From positions 3,939,501 through 4,003,500 of the forward strand of contig NZ_CP022998.1 in NCBI RefSeq assembly GCF_002277895.1: a stretch of DNA of 64,000 nt, written 5' to 3'. The translations under genes were made by a program, and so were the position numbers. Of the stretch, positions 8,732 to 17,239 are shown in pieces (position 1 is the stretch's first letter; each line of letters begins with the position of its first letter). This DNA comes from Rhizobium sp. 11515TR. Its GTDB lineage: Bacteria > Pseudomonadota > Alphaproteobacteria > Rhizobiales > Rhizobiaceae. A model generated the notes under the pieces. The model did not search any database, had not been told where the DNA came from, and was given only the letters and a program-made list of their open reading frames with translations.

Positions 8732-9352
8732 TTAACAAAAACCGTTCTGCTTCAATAATTGATAGGCCTGAATGACCGCGCGGAAGCGCTCCTCCGAGCC
8801 GCGGTCGCCGCCATTGGCGTCAGGATGGTGCATTTTCACCAATTCCTTATAACGGCGCTTGATTTCCGGAGCCGAAGCATTGGCGCCGAGACCCATGGTG
8901 TCGAAGGCTTTCGCCTCCAGCGTTTTCAGCTTGCGCTGCTGCGGAAAACGCGGGCCGCGACCTTGGCCCTCGCCTTCCCTAACGAAGCCGAAGGGGTCAC
9001 GAACGCGGGAATAGGCGCCCGAGCGGATATCGGAATGAAGCGGGCTGTTCCTGGCGGCCTTGTTCACGCCCACGGTCCAGGTCGGACGGTGGCCGGTGAT
9101 GGCTTCTTTCTGGTAGCGCGCGATTTCCCCGTCCGAGAGGCCGGAGAAATAATTGTAGCCCTTATTGTATTCCTTGACGTGCTCGAAGCAGAACAAAAAG
9201 AATTGCCCTTCCGCATTGCGCCCCACCGGGGCGCGATGCGTACCGTGCTTGTCGCAGCCGTCCCACTGGCACGTCGGCGGACCCTGTTCGGGCTCCTGCG
9301 CGCGCTTGCGGCGGGTGCGGATGCGATCGAAATATTTTGAATCAAGTCTCAT
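8732..9352 (-). CDS. J-domain (DnaJ-like) protein
   Basis: A 206-residue protein with a C-terminal J domain at ~150-206, including the diagnostic HPD at 176-178, so it should stimulate the ATPase of a DnaK-type Hsp70. The N-terminal region has a Cys pair (TCQWDGCDKHGTHRAP) followed by FLFCFEHVKEYNKGYNYF, the characteristic front end of a rhizobial DnaJ-like family, and may bind a metal; that is inference. The C-terminal placement of the J domain, rather than N-terminal as in DnaJ, marks it as a specialised co-chaperone. It is divergent from the bolA-like gene. Confidence 0.87.
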   Translation of the reverse strand: MRLDSKYFDRIRTRRKRAQEPEQGPPTCQWDGCDKHGTHRAPVGRNAEGQFFLFCFEHVKEYNKGYNYFSGLSDGEIARYQKEAITGHRPTWTVGVNKAARNSPLHSDIRSGAYSRVRDPFGFVREGEGQGRGPRFPQQRKLKTLEAKAFDTMGLGANASAPEIKRRYKELVKMHHPDANGGDRGSEERFRAVIQAYQLLKQNGFC

Positions 9353-9460
9353 GGCGTCCTAATTATGGGGCCTTGGATACCCCACAACAAGAATTGACAA
9401 ACAGGAATGTTATAGGCTTTGTGGGAGCCTTTTTTTCGCAAGCGAGGTCGACGCGGGAAT

Positions 9461-9748
9461 ATGGAAACGACACTGCAATCTCGCATTGAGCGGAAGCTCA
9501 CCGATGCCTTCGCGCCCGAGCGCCTTGCCGTCATCAATGAAAGCCACCTTCACGCGGGTCATCAGCCCGACATGACCGGGACCGGCGAAACTCATATAAG
9601 AATTCGAATCGTTTCCGCCAAGTTCTCGGGCATGCCACGCCTTGCACGCCACAGGGCGATCAATGAGCTTTTGAAGCCGGAACTGGACGCGGGTCTGCAT
9701 GCACTGGCGGTGGAGCCCGCCGCTCCTGGAGAGGCGGTGCGCTGGTAG
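9461..9748 (+). CDS. BolA family protein
   Basis: A 95-residue BolA-like protein. The ATG at 9461 is used because the family starts METTLQSRIERKL here; upstream codons in the same frame are basic and unlike BolA. Conserved features are the N-terminal helix, ESHLHAGH, GETHIRIRIVS and the RHRAINELLKPEL helix of the class II KH-like fold. BolA proteins act with monothiol glutaredoxins in Fe-S cluster handling or bind DNA in stress responses. It ends 15 bp before the convergent CBS-domain gene and is divergent from the J-domain gene. Confidence 0.88.
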   Translation: METTLQSRIERKLTDAFAPERLAVINESHLHAGHQPDMTGTGETHIRIRIVSAKFSGMPRLARHRAINELLKPELDAGLHALAVEPAAPGEAVRW

Positions 9749-9763
9749 GGTGCCGGGGACACC

Positions 9764-11074
9764 TTACACTGGCTTTGCCTCTTCCGTTTCGGCGGGACGG
9801 ATGCGCAGCTTGGTGATGCGGTTCTTTTCGCGCTTCATGACGATGAAGCGTTTGCCGTAAAAGGTGAAGGCTTGGCGCTCTTCGGGGATGGTCATCGATT
9901 CGTGGATGACGAGGCCGGCAATCGTCGTTGCCTCTTCATCGGGCAGATCCCAGTCGAGTGCGCGGTTCAGGTCGCGAATTGGCACGACGCCGTCGACCAC
10001 GATCGAACCGTCGGCCTCCTGCCGCACGCCCTGGATATCCAGATCGTGCTCATCGGCGATGTCGCCGACGATCTCCTCCAGAATGTCTTCCAGCGTGACG
10101 ATGCCCTGCACCTCGCCATATTCGTCGACGACGACCGCGAAATGCTGCTTGCGACGCAGGAAGGCATTGAGCTGGTCCTCGAGATTGGTGCTGTCGGGCA
10201 CGAACCAGGGCTTTTGCGCGATCTTGACGATATCGAGATTTTCCGGCTCGACATTGCGTTCCGCGAGCGCCCTCAGCAGGTCCTTGGCATGCACGACGCC
10301 GATGATGTTGTCGATCGTGCCGCGCCAGAGCGGCATGCGCGTATAAGGGCTGTCGAGGATCGCACGCACGACCACTTCTGGCGGGTCATCGGCATTGATG
10401 GCGCGCATTGCCGTACGGTGAACCATGATGTCCGACAGTTCCAGCTCGCCGAGATCGAGAACGCCACCCAGACGGTCGCGATCGGCCTTGACCACGGAAC
10501 CCTCGCGGTGAAGCAGGTCCACGGCGCCGCGCAGCTCCTCATGCGCCGACAGCATCGACACTTCCCGGGAGAGATTGACGCCGAAAATACCCAGGATCTG
10601 GCGCACGATGGCATTGACGACGCTCGACACAGGCCCGACGACGATGACGAAGAGGCGTATCGCACTGGCGACGTTCAGCGCGAAGCGATCCGGCGTCGCA
10701 ATGGCCCAGCTCTTCGGCAGAACCTCCGCGAAAATGACGAGGATAACGGTCATGGCGGCGGTGGCGATCGCCACGCCGGAATTGCCGAACAGACCCAGGA
10801 ACACGCTGGTCGCAAGCGAGGACGACAGAATATTGGCGAGATTGTTGCCGATCAGCAGCGCGCCGATCAATCGGTCGCGACGTTCTATCAAGAGCCGCAC
10901 GATGCCGGCCCGCCTGTCGCCGTTGGCTTCCAATGTATGGATACGGCTACGCGAAGCCGCCGTCAGCGCCGTCTCCGAGCCGGCAAAGAAGGCGGAAAGC
11001 AGCACCAGGACCACGATCGATATAATCTCGGGCCAATATTCCCACAGAACAGCCAGCGTGCCCTCGACGGTCAT
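9764..11074 (-). CDS. CNNM/CBS-domain HlyC/CorC family membrane protein
   Basis: A 436-residue membrane protein with the standard order: DUF21/CNNM transmembrane domain (~10-195, with SAFFAGSETALTAASR), a CBS pair (~205-335, with IMVHRTAMRAI and VDEYGEVQGIVTLEDI), and a C-terminal CorC_HlyC transporter-associated domain (~345-430). Related proteins act in Mg2+/Co2+ efflux or Mg2+ homeostasis, so ion transport is the likely role. Its ATG overlaps the aroB stop (TGATG at 11072-11076), so translation is coupled to aroB in the aroK-aroB operon, an arrangement common in rhizobia. Confidence 0.9.
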   Translation of the reverse strand: MTVEGTLAVLWEYWPEIISIVVLVLLSAFFAGSETALTAASRSRIHTLEANGDRRAGIVRLLIERRDRLIGALLIGNNLANILSSSLATSVFLGLFGNSGVAIATAAMTVILVIFAEVLPKSWAIATPDRFALNVASAIRLFVIVVGPVSSVVNAIVRQILGIFGVNLSREVSMLSAHEELRGAVDLLHREGSVVKADRDRLGGVLDLGELELSDIMVHRTAMRAINADDPPEVVVRAILDSPYTRMPLWRGTIDNIIGVVHAKDLLRALAERNVEPENLDIVKIAQKPWFVPDSTNLEDQLNAFLRRKQHFAVVVDEYGEVQGIVTLEDILEEIVGDIADEHDLDIQGVRQEADGSIVVDGVVPIRDLNRALDWDLPDEEATTIAGLVIHESMTIPEERQAFTFYGKRFIVMKREKNRITKLRIRPAETEEAKPV

Positions 11075-12204
11075 CAGGGATGTTTTTCCTTCAGGAAACT
11101 CAGGACTTCGGAAGACGGCACATCGTCCGCAACGAAGGACTGGCCGATACCGTGCGTGAGGATGAAAGTGAGCTTACCGCTCTTGACCTTCTTGTCCTGC
11201 GCGATCGCATCCATCAGCGTTTCGGCCGGCGGCAGCTCGCCCGGAATATCGCCCATCCGCGTTGGCAGGCCCACGGCCTTCAAATGCACCTCGACACGCT
11301 TGGCATCATCCGGGCTTGCCAGATTGAGGCGCGCGGAAAATTCATGCGCCAGCACCATGCCGATTGCAACACCCTCGCCATGCACCAGTCGGCGACTGTC
11401 ATAGGCAGTGGCGGCTTCCAGCGCGTGGCCGAAGGTATGGCCGAGATTGAGCAGCGCGCGAGGGCCGTTTTCGCGTTCGTCGGCAACGACGACATCGGAC
11501 TTTGCCTGGCAGCTGGCAGCAATCGCCTCGATGCGAGCAGCACCACCCGAGAAGACATCCTTCCAATTGGTTTCGAGCCAGGCGAAGAAATCCGGCTTGT
11601 CGATCAGGCCATATTTGGCGACTTCGGCATAGCCGGCCCGAAATTCACGCTCGCTCAGCGTATTGAGCACGTCGGTATCGGCAAGGACGAGGTCAGGCTG
11701 GTGGAAGACGCCGACCAGGTTCTTGCCATGATGGGTGTTGATGCCGGTCTTGCCGCCGACGGACGAATCCACCTGCGCAAGCAGCGAGGTCGGAATCTGG
11801 ATGAAACGAACGCCGCGGCGCACGATGCCGGCGGCGAAGCCGGAGAGATCGCCGATGACGCCGCCGCCAAGCGCGATCACCGCATCGTTGCGCTCCACAC
11901 GCGCCGTCAGCACCGCATCACAAACGGTAATCAGATGCTCGAAGCCTTTTGTCTTTTCGCCAGCGGGCAAAACGAGGCTGGAAGCCTGGATACCGTCCGC
12001 TTCAAGGCTGGCAACCAATGCAGCGAGATAAAGCGGCGCGACATTTTCATCGGTGATGACGGCCGCCTTGCGCCCCTTCAGCCGCGCTGCGATCTCCTGG
12101 CCCGCACGGGCAATCAGGCCGGGGCCGATCAGGATGTCATAGGCACGCTCGCCGAGAGGCACGCGCACGAGACGCTCAGCGGAAGCCGGTGTGATCGCAT
12201 TCAT
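11074..12204 (-). CDS. aroB: 3-dehydroquinate synthase
   Basis: Second enzyme of the shikimate pathway, converting DAHP to 3-dehydroquinate with NAD+ and a divalent metal; cytoplasmic. The 376-residue sequence has the NAD-binding GGGVIGDLSGFAAG, an SSVGGKTGIN substrate-binding segment, and metal ligands in NLGHTFGHALEAA and HGEGVAIGM. Its start overlaps the aroK stop by four bases (ATGA type), and its own stop overlaps the CBS-protein start, giving a tightly coupled aroK-aroB-CBS operon. Confidence 0.97.
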   Translation of the reverse strand: MNAITPASAERLVRVPLGERAYDILIGPGLIARAGQEIAARLKGRKAAVITDENVAPLYLAALVASLEADGIQASSLVLPAGEKTKGFEHLITVCDAVLTARVERNDAVIALGGGVIGDLSGFAAGIVRRGVRFIQIPTSLLAQVDSSVGGKTGINTHHGKNLVGVFHQPDLVLADTDVLNTLSEREFRAGYAEVAKYGLIDKPDFFAWLETNWKDVFSGGAARIEAIAASCQAKSDVVVADERENGPRALLNLGHTFGHALEAATAYDSRRLVHGEGVAIGMVLAHEFSARLNLASPDDAKRVEVHLKAVGLPTRMGDIPGELPPAETLMDAIAQDKKVKSGKLTFILTHGIGQSFVADDVPSSEVLSFLKEKHP

Positions 12205-12806
12205 GGTATTCTGCTTTCTGCTTTCTTTCCCTCGGCAATCGCGGCAAGGACTTCCCTGACCATGATATCCTTGCTTACGTCGCGGGAGAGAACCGTGATA
12301 TCGGCTTCCGCATAGATCGGGTAGCGCGCATTCATCAGGTTCTCGAGGGTCTGTTTCGGATTCTCGGTCTTGAGCAGAGGGCGCGTGTCACGCTTGTTCA
12401 CCCGATCCCACAGCACGTCGAGGTCGGCCTTCAGCCAGACGGAGAGGCTGCCGCGCTTGACATGCAGCCGCGTGCTTTCGTTGATGAAGGCGCCGCCGCC
12501 GGTCGAGACGACACGCGGGCCGCCCTTGAGCAGCCGCTTGATGACACGCGTTTCCAGCGCCCGGAACTCCTGCTCGCCATAGGCGGCAAACAGTTCGGCG
12601 ATCGTCATGCGCGACACGCGCTCAATCTCGATATCCGTATCGACGAAGGGAAGACCGAGCTGCTGCGCGACTGGCCGGCCGATCGAGGATTTTCCTGCTC
12701 CCATCAATCCCACGAAGACGAGATTGCGCTGACCGAGCGCAGCACGCGCCCTGTCTTTAAGGCTCTCGGCAAGGGTCAGGACTTGTTCACTCATCGGCCC
12801 ATTCAC
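12201..12806 (-). CDS. aroK: Shikimate kinase
   Basis: Phosphorylates shikimate to shikimate 3-phosphate using ATP; cytoplasmic. Walker A GLMGAGKSS is near residues 33-41, followed by the shikimate-binding DTDIEIE, the family GGGAF, and the lid/adenine region with DTRPLL. The 201 residues include a ~25-residue N-terminal extension typical of rhizobial AroK. An alternative start exists at 12794; neither has a strong ribosome site. It is the first gene of the aroK-aroB-CBS operon and is divergent from the small membrane-protein gene before xerD. Confidence 0.95.
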   Translation of the reverse strand: MNGPMSEQVLTLAESLKDRARAALGQRNLVFVGLMGAGKSSIGRPVAQQLGLPFVDTDIEIERVSRMTIAELFAAYGEQEFRALETRVIKRLLKGGPRVVSTGGGAFINESTRLHVKRGSLSVWLKADLDVLWDRVNKRDTRPLLKTENPKQTLENLMNARYPIYAEADITVLSRDVSKDIMVREVLAAIAEGKKAESRIP

Positions 12807-12954
12807 AATTTCTTTGGAAACGGTATCGTCAAATGCGCCGGTAGCGTCAAGACGCCACTATCGTAAACATGTCTGCAATATCCTTCAGCTAACCCTTGAA
12901 GGACATAATTATTGCGCATCGCCGCGCCAGTGAACGGCGAAGGAGAGTTTTCGA

Positions 12955-13122
12955 ATGCCAACCCTGTTTCGCTTCCTTGTCATCTGCGCGGTCATCGCCG
13001 GATCGATATATGGAGCAATGTGGGCACTGGTGCTCTTCGTCGATCCTGAGCCGCGCGATGTGACGATCCGCATTGCCCCCGAACGCCTCAACCCTCCGAC
13101 GACGGGCTCGCTGAAACCATGA
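12955..13122 (+). CDS. Small single-pass membrane protein upstream of xerD
   Basis: A 55-residue reading frame, MPTLFRFLV at the start and GSLKP at the end, with AAGGAGAG as a strong ribosome site ten bases before the ATG. Residues ~5-29 form one hydrophobic helix, followed by an acidic/basic tail rich in Pro. Its TGA overlaps the xerD ATG by four bases (ATGA at 13119-13122), which strongly supports it being translated. I do not recognise a named family and assign no function; it could chiefly serve translational coupling to xerD. Confidence 0.7.
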   Translation: MPTLFRFLVICAVIAGSIYGAMWALVLFVDPEPRDVTIRIAPERLNPPTTGSLKP

Positions 13123-14107
13123 GCGCGCAAGCCGAAAATGTACGAGCGGTCAAGAGAGATCTGGGGCGAGTGCATCTGGAAGCCTTTCTGGAAATGATGA
13201 GCGCCGAGCGGGGTGCTGCCGTCAACACGCTGCAATCCTACGAGCGTGATCTCGAGGATCTCCATTCATTCCTCTCCGGGCAGGGAGTCCGCCTGACGGA
13301 AGCCAGCTCCAGCGATCTGGGCGCCTATCTTTCCAGCCTGTCGAGCCAGGGCTTCAAACCATCCTCCCAGGCGCGCCGGCTCTCTGCCATGCGGCAATTC
13401 TATAAGTTCCTCTATGCTGAAGGTTTGCGCACGGACGACCCGACAGGGATCCTCGATGCTCCCAAGAAGGGCCGCGCCCTTCCGAAGACGATGGGCGTCG
13501 ATCAGGTGACGAGACTTTTGAGCCAGGCTGAGGAGGAGGCCACTGCCGACGGACCGGACCGGCTGCAGCGCCTGCGTATGCTGGTGCTCCTGGAAATGCT
13601 CTATGCCACCGGCATGCGTGTGAGCGAGCTCATCTCTCTGCCGGCGAAGGTGCTGGATCAGGAAGGCCGCTTCCTGATGATCCGCGGCAAAGGCAACAAG
13701 GAGCGGCTGGTGCCGCTGTCGCAGTCGGCCATTTCGGCGCTGAAGACCTATGGACGGCTGCAGGCCGAGATTGCGGCAAACGCCAAGAACCCCGCCCCGA
13801 AAGCCCGTGGCTTTTCCCAGCTGCTTCCAGGCAGGGCTATCTGCCGCGTCAGGTTTTTGCGCGCGATCTCAAGGACCTTGCCATCCGGGCCGGCCTGACG
13901 CCTTCGATGATTTCACCGCATGTGATGCGCCATGCCTTCGCGAGCCATCTTCTCGCCAACGGCGCGGACCTGCGCGTCGTGCAGGAACTTCTCGGCCATT
14001 CGGACATTTCGACGACGCAAATCTACACACATGTGCTGGAAGAACGCCTTCATCAGCTGGTCCAAACGCATCACCCCCTTGCCAAACAGGCAAAAAAACA
14101 GGATTAG
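13119..14107 (+). pseudogene. xerD: Tyrosine recombinase XerD, frameshifted
   Basis: XerD with XerC resolves chromosome dimers at dif. The frame from 13119 carries the SAM-like N-terminal domain and two catalytic residues, Arg167 (ATGMRVSEL) and Lys191 (RGKGNKERLVP). It then leaves homology after about residue 228 and stops at 13898. The rest (SPWLFP, GYLPRQVFARDL, HVMRHAFASH, LLGHSDISTTQIYTHV, with catalytic His, Arg, His and Tyr) reads in the other frame from ~13800 to 14107. A loss of one base between about 13782 and 13803, near runs of C and A, explains it; adding one base restores about 329 residues. It could be a sequencing error or a real mutation. It overlaps the small gene upstream and precedes accA. 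Confidence 0.88.
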
Positions 14108-14170
14108 GACCGGCATACAGGCTGAAGCCGCCATCTCTCGTCACGGGCAAAAGGATCGGAAACGCACCTC

Positions 14171-15124
14171 ATGCACAATTATCTGGACTTCGAAAAACCA
14201 ATCTCGGATCTCGAAGGCAAGATTCACGAGCTCAAGAAACTGGCGAGCGAAGACGAAAGCATCGACACGTCCGAGGAAGTCGGGCGGCTTGAAATCCGCG
14301 TCCGCGAGGCGACGGCCGACATCTATTCCAAGCTCAACGCCTGGCAGAAGACGCAGGTCGCCCGCCACCCGCAGCGCCCACATTTCGTCGATTATGCCAA
14401 TACGCTGTTTACGGAATTCACACCGCTGGCCGGCGATCGCCAATTCTCCGAGGATGCTGCGATCCAGGCAGGTTTTGCCCGCTTCCGCGGCCAGCCGGTC
14501 GCCCTTATCGGCCAGGAAAAAGGCAACGACACCAAGAGCCGCCTGAAGCATAATTTCGGCAGCGCCCGGCCGGAAGGCTACCGCAAGGCGATCCGTATCC
14601 TCGAAATGGCTGACCGCTTCCAGTTGCCCGTCATCACGCTGGTCGATACCGCCGGCGCCTATCCGGGGGTTGGCGCCGAAGAACGCGGTCAGGCCGAAGC
14701 GATCGCCCGCTCGACCGAGATGTGTCTCGGCGTGAAGGTGCCGATCATCTCCATCGTCATCGGCGAAGGCGGCTCCGGCGGCGCCATCGCGATTGCCGTC
14801 GGCAACCGCGTCTATATGCTCGAACATTCGATCTACAGCGTAATTTCGCCCGAAGGTGCGGCCTCGATCCTCTGGCGCGATTCAACGCGCGCCAAGGAAG
14901 CCGCAACCAACATGAAGATAACAGCCGATGATCTGAAAGGCCTCGGCGTGATCGACGGCATTATCTCCGAGCCTGTCGGCGGCGCGCATCGCGATCCGAA
15001 CGCGGTAATAAGCGCGGCCGGCGAAACGATTGCGAACGCGCTTGCAGAGCTTTCCAGCCGTTCGGGCGAACAATTGCGCAGCGACCGCCGCCAGAAATTC
15101 CTCAACATCGGTCGCAATCTCTAA
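14171..15124 (+). CDS. accA: Acetyl-CoA carboxylase carboxyltransferase subunit alpha
   Basis: Alpha subunit of the carboxyltransferase that moves CO2 from biotin on AccB to acetyl-CoA, making malonyl-CoA for fatty acid synthesis. The 317 residues match AccA in length: an N-terminal helical region (DFEKPISDLEGKIHELKKL), then the crotonase-like fold with LVDTAGAYPGVGAEERGQ, IGEGGSGGAIAIAVGN and YSVISPEGAASILWRD. It starts 63 bp after the xerD stop and may share its transcript. A long hairpin follows the stop. Confidence 0.97.
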   Translation: MHNYLDFEKPISDLEGKIHELKKLASEDESIDTSEEVGRLEIRVREATADIYSKLNAWQKTQVARHPQRPHFVDYANTLFTEFTPLAGDRQFSEDAAIQAGFARFRGQPVALIGQEKGNDTKSRLKHNFGSARPEGYRKAIRILEMADRFQLPVITLVDTAGAYPGVGAEERGQAEAIARSTEMCLGVKVPIISIVIGEGGSGGAIAIAVGNRVYMLEHSIYSVISPEGAASILWRDSTRAKEAATNMKITADDLKGLGVIDGIISEPVGGAHRDPNAVISAAGETIANALAELSSRSGEQLRSDRRQKFLNIGRNL

Positions 15125-15154
15125 GCAGCATTCGAAAAAAGTGATCGCCAAAAG

Positions 15155-15187
15155 CGGAAATGAGGCCAAACCTTGGCCACATTTCCG
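15155..15187. repeat. Inverted repeat downstream of accA
   Basis: CGGAAATG-A-GGCCAA pairs with TTGGCC-A-CATTTCCG around a three-base loop, 14 pairs with an A:A mismatch. It begins 31 bp after the accA stop. No uridine run follows, so it is either an imperfect terminator or a repeat element. Confidence 0.55.
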
Positions 15188-15354
15188 TTATCGAAGCTTT
15201 TATGGCAAAGAAAAGCTTGCCGACGCGCTGCGGGCACGTCATAGGCTGGTAAGGAATTTTCAAGTATAAGCCATCTATGATTCCGTTTCATGCTTCGAGG
15301 GGAGTGGCGAAACAGATTGAGCTGCCACTCTTCGCATTTATGGACCAAGTCAGA

Positions 15355-16668
15355 ATGCGCATTCGTCACCTTGCCTATATTTCCCTGATGGCGCTGGCGC
15401 TCGCCGGCTGCAACGACGCGCTGGACACCGCGTCGATCGACCTGTCGAAGGTGAAGAACAAGGTCGAACAGCCGCTTCCCAGCCATATTCTTGCTGACAT
15501 GGCCAAGAAGGGCATGGACCGCAACTCGCCGATCATGATCCGCATCTTCAAGGAAGAAGGCGTGATGGAGATCCTGAAGGCGAACCAGAGCAACCGTTTC
15601 GAAGTCATCGCCGATTACAAGATCTGCGCCTGGTCCGGCCGTCTAGGCCCGAAGGTAAAGGAAGGCGACCGGCAGGCGCCGGAAGGCTTCTACATGCTGA
15701 CGCCGGCTAACCTGAACCCGAATTCGAAATACTACCTCGCCATCAACACCGGCTTCCCGAACCGTTACGATGCTGCCAACGGCCGCACCGGCGCCGATCT
15801 GATGATCCACGGCGCCTGCTCGTCGTCCGGCTGCTATTCTATGACCGACCAGCAGGTGCTGGAGATCTATGCCTTCGCGCGCGACGCCTTCAAGGGCGGG
15901 CAGAAGGCCGTTCAGCTCGAAGCCTTCCCCTTCCGCATGACGGCGGAAAACATGTGGAAGCATCGCCTCAGCCCCAATATCGAATTCTGGAAGATGCTGA
16001 AGGTCGGCTACGACAATTTCGAAGTCACCAAGCGCCCACCCGAGGTCGAGGTCTGCGAGAAGAAATACGTCTTCAACCAGCAGGCCAGCGGTCCGTTCAA
16101 CGCCAGCGGCAAATGCCCTGTCATGACCACGCCGCCTGCCCTGCAGATGGCGCTTGCGACCTATGACAAGCAGTATCAGGCAGACTATGCCGCTGCCTCG
16201 AAGAAGTTCGACGGCATGGCCTGGTACGACCCGACCGAAGCCGAGCGCAAAGCCATCGTCGCCAAGCAGCGCAAGGGCCACGATATCGCCTATGCACCGA
16301 CGGGCACCGCACTTGCCGCCGGCAAGATGATGAAGGTCGCCGATCTCGAATCGATGATGTCCAACCAGTCGGCCCAGCAGGTGGCGCGCGGCGGCACCGT
16401 TGCCAGCCCGACGAGCAACCCGACGACGGCAAGCATCCGCGTGGCCACGGCAAGCCCTGCGACAGGTGCTCCGATGGCGCCTGCGCAGCAACCCGCGGCC
16501 GGCCCGATCGTTGCAGCCAACATTCCGGCAAATGTGCCTATCCCGACGGCAAACCCCATGAACTCCAGCCTCAACGCGCTCGCCTACGCGCCGAACCCGG
16601 CCGTCGAGACCGCACAGACAGAGGCCAAGAAGCCGCCTTTCTGGAAGTTCTGGGCCAAGAGTGAATAG
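15355..16668 (+). CDS. L,D-transpeptidase (YkuD/YafK-like) lipoprotein
   Basis: Predicted cell-wall L,D-transpeptidase with a lipoprotein signal, MRIRHLAYISLMALALAGC, whose lipobox LAGC supports the ATG at 15355 (15340 is a near alternative; the open frame begins at 15277). The catalytic domain covers roughly residues 40-220, with the motif HGACSSSGCYSMTD carrying the His and Cys of the YkuD active site. The C-terminal ~100 residues are Ala/Pro/Thr-rich and low complexity, probably a wall-spanning linker. Such enzymes make 3-3 crosslinks or attach proteins to peptidoglycan, or, as with YafK/DpaA, cleave such links. It overlaps the next gene by eight bases. Confidence 0.85.
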   Translation: MRIRHLAYISLMALALAGCNDALDTASIDLSKVKNKVEQPLPSHILADMAKKGMDRNSPIMIRIFKEEGVMEILKANQSNRFEVIADYKICAWSGRLGPKVKEGDRQAPEGFYMLTPANLNPNSKYYLAINTGFPNRYDAANGRTGADLMIHGACSSSGCYSMTDQQVLEIYAFARDAFKGGQKAVQLEAFPFRMTAENMWKHRLSPNIEFWKMLKVGYDNFEVTKRPPEVEVCEKKYVFNQQASGPFNASGKCPVMTTPPALQMALATYDKQYQADYAAASKKFDGMAWYDPTEAERKAIVAKQRKGHDIAYAPTGTALAAGKMMKVADLESMMSNQSAQQVARGGTVASPTSNPTTASIRVATASPATGAPMAPAQQPAAGPIVAANIPANVPIPTANPMNSSLNALAYAPNPAVETAQTEAKKPPFWKFWAKSE

Positions 16669-16894
16669 TCCAGATACCGAGATCTATGATCTGCGCGGCC
16701 TGAAATGCCCCTATCCGGCGATCAAGACGGAAAAGCGCCTGCGCGGCATGGCAAGCGGCGCGACATTGACCGTGGAGACGACGGACCCCCTCGCCGTCAT
16801 CGACATTCCCCATCTCTGCAATGAGAAAGGCCATGCGCTTCTCGCAAGCGAGAAGACGGATAGCGGCCATCGCTTCGTGATTCGCAAGGGGTGA
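16661..16894 (+). CDS. TusA-family sulfurtransferase
   Basis: A 77-residue SirA/TusA-like protein. The opening YDLRGLKCPYPAIK contains the CPxP motif with the sulfur-carrying Cys, and the rest has the two-layer alpha/beta fold pattern. TusA proteins relay sulfur for tRNA thiolation or molybdenum-cofactor maturation. Its start overlaps the end of the L,D-transpeptidase gene by eight bases, indicating co-translation, although no functional link between the two is known to me. Confidence 0.87.
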   Translation: MNSPDTEIYDLRGLKCPYPAIKTEKRLRGMASGATLTVETTDPLAVIDIPHLCNEKGHALLASEKTDSGHRFVIRKG

Positions 16895-17239
16895 CCATTT
16901 GCGACGGAGGCCATCCCCGTGGTTCTAGGGTCGCTACGCTCCCGCCTCACCATGAGGATGGAGCGAATTTCACCTGATGCAATCGGCAGGAGTTGGCTGC
17001 GATGTACAGACATCTTCCTCTGAAGCGGCCGTAAGAGGACGGCTGATTTACAGCGCCTCCCCGCCTCCCCTTCTCCCCAGCGGGGAGAAGGTGCCCGATA
17101 GGGCGGATGAGGGGGGTATCTCCCCACGGCAAGAGCCGCCGCCCTTCGTCCGCGCTCAAGGCACTCGAAGCTATCGCTTCTCGCCCCCTCATCCGACCCT
17201 TCGGGCCACCTTCTCCCCAAGGGAGAGAAGGTAGAAACC
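16895..17239. other. Repeat-filled intergenic region
   Basis: A 345-bp gap between convergent genes. Bases ~16905-16970 contain an imperfect palindrome (CCATCCCCGTGGT ... ACCATGAGGATGG) of a family seen again near 38581 and 61641. Bases 17069-17231 are a composite mosaic element, described separately. No open frame of note and no clear terminator with a uridine tract. Confidence 0.7.
17069..17231. repeat. RIME-like mosaic element, copy 1
   Basis: Composite repeat with inverted arms. The left hairpin is CCTTCTCCCC/GGGGAGAAGG at 17069-17091, followed by a GGGCGGATGAGGGG segment. The right arm starts with CCCCCTCATCCG near 17184 and ends with a hairpin CCTTCTCCCC/GGGAGAGAAGG at 17209-17231. The central segment is homologous, on the opposite strand, to the centre of the element at 44177-44333. 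It resembles the Rhizobium-specific intergenic mosaic elements (RIME). Confidence 0.75.

Noticed and set aside
13750..14292. Third-frame open reading frame across the xerD break
   Set aside because: It matches neither XerD half and is low-complexity Arg/Pro. It is an accidental frame.
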